Assembly (NCBI GenBank): GCA_963972195.1
Contig: CAXATH010000002.1
Span: 310,001-374,000, forward strand
Direction of reading: 5' to 3'
DNA from: Litorimonas sp963972195
GTDB lineage: Bacteria > Pseudomonadota > Alphaproteobacteria > Caulobacterales > Maricaulaceae
Length of the DNA stretch: 64,000 nucleotides
This document shows, piece by piece, positions 62,332-64,000 of this stretch (position 1 is the stretch's first letter; the number at the start of each line of letters is the position of its first letter). Under the pieces are notes generated by a model, which did not search any database, had not been told where the DNA came from, and worked only from the letters and a program-made list of their open reading frames with translations. The position numbers were made by a program, and so were the translations under genes.

Positions 62332-63675
62332 TCAGGACGAGGTCGTGTCGGCTTCACTCTCCGGTGCAAGATTAAGAGCGTTTCCGAGTTTTTCATATGC
62401 GGCGTCGATAGACAGAGTCTCGTCTGTTCCGATAAATCTGTCCAACGCAGGATAGGCGGCAATCGCTTTATCCAGCTTTTCGTCAGTCCCATGAACATAT
62501 AGTCCGGCTTGAAGGATGGGTTCGGCTTCTTCATATCGCATAATATACTCTCTCCCTGACTGAAGGAGTTTGTTCTCGTCTGGCGATGCGGCGTCCGGCA
62601 GAGAACGTGAGACGCTTCTTCGGATATCAAAAGCAGGATATCTGCCTCTTTCGGCAATCTCACGTGACAGCACGACGTGACCATCCAATATGCCTCGTAC
62701 CATATCGGCGACCGGTTCTTCCATATTGGATCCGGCGACCAAAACACTAAAAACGGCGGTGATGTCGCCGCTGTTATCCAGCCCTGGGCCAGATCGTTCA
62801 CAGAGCGCCGCTAAGGCCTTGAAAGTAGATGGGGGATAAGCTTTCAGCGCCGGCACTTCACCAGCGTTGAGAGCAATGGTGCGGTGAGCTTCTGCATAAC
62901 GGGTGAGCGAGTCAAAGAGGAAAAGAACCTGTTTTCTTTCATCCCGAAAATATTCTGCTGTGGCAATCGCGAGCTGCGCCGTTCGGAGTTTTATGGCGGC
63001 CGACATATCCGAGGTAGCGACGAAAACGATGGATTTTTTCATCCCTTCCGGGCCCATGACCTTTTCGACAAAGTGACGGACTTCTCGGCCGCGTTCCCCA
63101 ATAAGGGCGATAATCGTAACATCTGCATTATTGGCCCGTGCAATAGTTCCAAGAAGCGTTGATTTACCGACGCCTGAACCCGCAAATAGTCCAGTTCGCT
63201 GTCCTTGGCAGAGGGGTAAAAATGTGTCGAGTGCCGCGACGCCCGTATTTAGCCTCGGCCCCAAAGCCTTTCTCAGAATTGCGGAGGGCGGCAGAGCATC
63301 AAGTTTTGCGCGGTTGGAACCGCTGATCGGCGTCGTTCCGTCAATGCACCGCCCTTCATAATCAAGTATTTTTCCAATCCAGTCTTCGGAAGGGTAATGT
63401 TGGGTGGCTTGTATATGTTCTACTCTCTGACCGATTTTAACGTCAGCGACAGAACTGTATAAAGATGCCATGGCTCTTGAACCTTCCAAGGCAATGACCT
63501 CGCCGCGGACTTTTGAGCCGTCTGACTTTACAATTTCAATAAGAGCGCCTTGACCGAGGCGATGATTCAGGCCGCTGACATGTACGCTTTGGTCTGTGAT
63601 TTTCTCAACACGACCAAAATAGCGCATAGGTGCAGGAATATCCGCTTTGTTAAAACTGTCTTCGAGGTCGGTCAT
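62332..63675 (-). CDS. fliI: Flagellum-specific ATPase FliI
   Basis: The ATPase of the flagellar export apparatus, 447 residues. The Walker A motif AGSGVGKST covers 165-173 (K171), Walker B is in QVLFLFDSLTRYAEAHR, and ALIGERGREVRHFVEKVMG is a FliI signature. The N-terminal beta-barrel domain is present. It is divergent from flgB and converges with DUF1217. Its partner fliH is at 39892. Confidence 0.95.
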   Translation of the reverse strand: MTDLEDSFNKADIPAPMRYFGRVEKITDQSVHVSGLNHRLGQGALIEIVKSDGSKVRGEVIALEGSRAMASLYSSVADVKIGQRVEHIQATQHYPSEDWIGKILDYEGRCIDGTTPISGSNRAKLDALPPSAILRKALGPRLNTGVAALDTFLPLCQGQRTGLFAGSGVGKSTLLGTIARANNADVTIIALIGERGREVRHFVEKVMGPEGMKKSIVFVATSDMSAAIKLRTAQLAIATAEYFRDERKQVLFLFDSLTRYAEAHRTIALNAGEVPALKAYPPSTFKALAALCERSGPGLDNSGDITAVFSVLVAGSNMEEPVADMVRGILDGHVVLSREIAERGRYPAFDIRRSVSRSLPDAASPDENKLLQSGREYIMRYEEAEPILQAGLYVHGTDEKLDKAIAAYPALDRFIGTDETLSIDAAYEKLGNALNLAPESEADTTSS

Positions 63676-63720
63676 AATTCGCAGTTATGGTGAATAAAGT
63701 TAATATAAGGTTCGTCTTTG

Positions 63721-63767
63721 TTAACTTCTCGTTCAACTCTCTGGTGTAGCCATTAACACATGGTAAA
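63721..63767. promoter_or_regulatory. Possible CtrA boxes between fliI and flgB
   Basis: Two one-mismatch matches to TTAA-N7-TTAA: TTAA-N7-TTCA at 63721-63735 and TTAA-N7-TAAA at 63753-63767. The second is 23 bases before the flgB start. Individually weak. Confidence 0.3.
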
Positions 63768-63790
63768 CCATAGACAAGGATTGTCGGGCC

Positions 63791-64000
63791 ATGATGAAGA
63801 GTACAAACCTACAGAACCTCGTTTCCGCGATGGCGTCTCATGCTGCGCAGCGCCACGCCGTTGTTGCCGAAAATATCGCGAATTCGGACACTCCCGGATA
63901 TAAAGCCAAAGACCTACAGCCTTTCAGCGAGGTCTTTCACGAGGCGCAAATGGGGACGAAGCCCATTAATCCCGGGAATTTTAGTGTTACGGAAACAACC
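63791..64000 (+). CDS. flgB: Proximal rod protein FlgB, 3' truncated by the window edge
   Basis: The first 70 codons of FlgB, a rod component. STNLQNLVSAMASHAAQRHAVVAENIANSDTPGYKAKDL contains the Flg_bb_rod motif with the ANSDTPGYKA hallmark of FlgB. It is divergent from fliI and probably heads a flgB-flgC-fliE unit beyond the window. Confidence 0.88.
   Translation, partial: MMKSTNLQNLVSAMASHAAQRHAVVAENIANSDTPGYKAKDLQPFSEVFHEAQMGTKPINPGNFSVTETT

Noticed and set aside
1..64000. CRISPR arrays, insertion sequences, phage or plasmid genes
   Set aside because: I found no regularly spaced direct repeats, no transposase or integrase, and no terminal inverted repeats with target duplications.

Overview
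The window reads as chromosomal DNA of a marine, flagellated alphaproteobacterium. The best fit is the Caulobacterales / Hyphomonadales / Maricaulales group, a placement I infer from gene content only. The evidence is the FlaF-FlbT pair next to flagellin, the MotE / DUF6468 / FliL group, FlbE-like FliH with FliN, DUF1217, TTAA-N7-TTAA (CtrA-type) sites near flagellar genes, and two large TonB-dependent receptors. I see no rRNA, tRNA, CRISPR array, insertion sequence or phage gene. Coding density is high and most genes lie in tightly coupled operons with 1, 4 or 8 base overlaps.

Positions 1-9274 hold lipid and acyl-CoA metabolism. After the 3' part of a Na+/solute symporter come a reverse-strand FadJ-type multifunctional enzyme with its thiolase and a forward-strand thiolase. 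These are followed by a small conserved protein, a peroxisomal-MFE-2-type dehydrogenase and a MaoC hydratase. A thioesterase and an iron-type alcohol dehydrogenase close the block on the reverse strand. Both stereochemical routes of beta-oxidation, (S) and (R), are therefore encoded side by side.

Positions 9275-26036 form an alginate-utilisation locus. Two TonB-dependent receptors probably import oligosaccharides, and a GntR/FadR-type repressor likely controls the locus. A PL6 alginate lyase and a PL17 lipoprotein oligoalginate lyase cut the polymer to unsaturated monouronate. KdgF helps linearise it, an MFS carrier moves it across the inner membrane, and an SDR reduces it to 2-keto-3-deoxygluconate. 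KDG kinase and KDPG aldolase then give pyruvate and glyceraldehyde-3-phosphate. Operator-like repeats around ATTGGT-N3-ACCAAT occur before receptor 1, receptor 2, the regulator and the PL6 gene.

Positions 26442-36285 carry a large orphan lipoprotein and a symporter / acetyl-CoA synthetase / flavoprotein reductase operon. Phosphoglucomutase and a Crp/Fnr regulator follow. Positions 36324-64000 are a flagellar cluster: motE, a DUF6468 gene and fliL; fliF-fliH-fliN-fliP-fliG; flgI-flgL-flgK and flgE; motB; a very divergent fliM; motA, an unknown 622-residue exported protein and flgF-flgG-flgA-flgH with a second fliL; flgD and fliK; flgJ and flgN; flagellin, flaF, flbT and a DUF1217 gene; fliI; and the start of flgB.

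Most of the window is recognisable biology. The least explained parts are (i) the FliG-FliM interface, where both usual contact motifs (EHPQ and GGxG) are changed, (ii) the 622-residue exported helical protein translationally coupled to MotA, and (iii) the operator network of the alginate locus.
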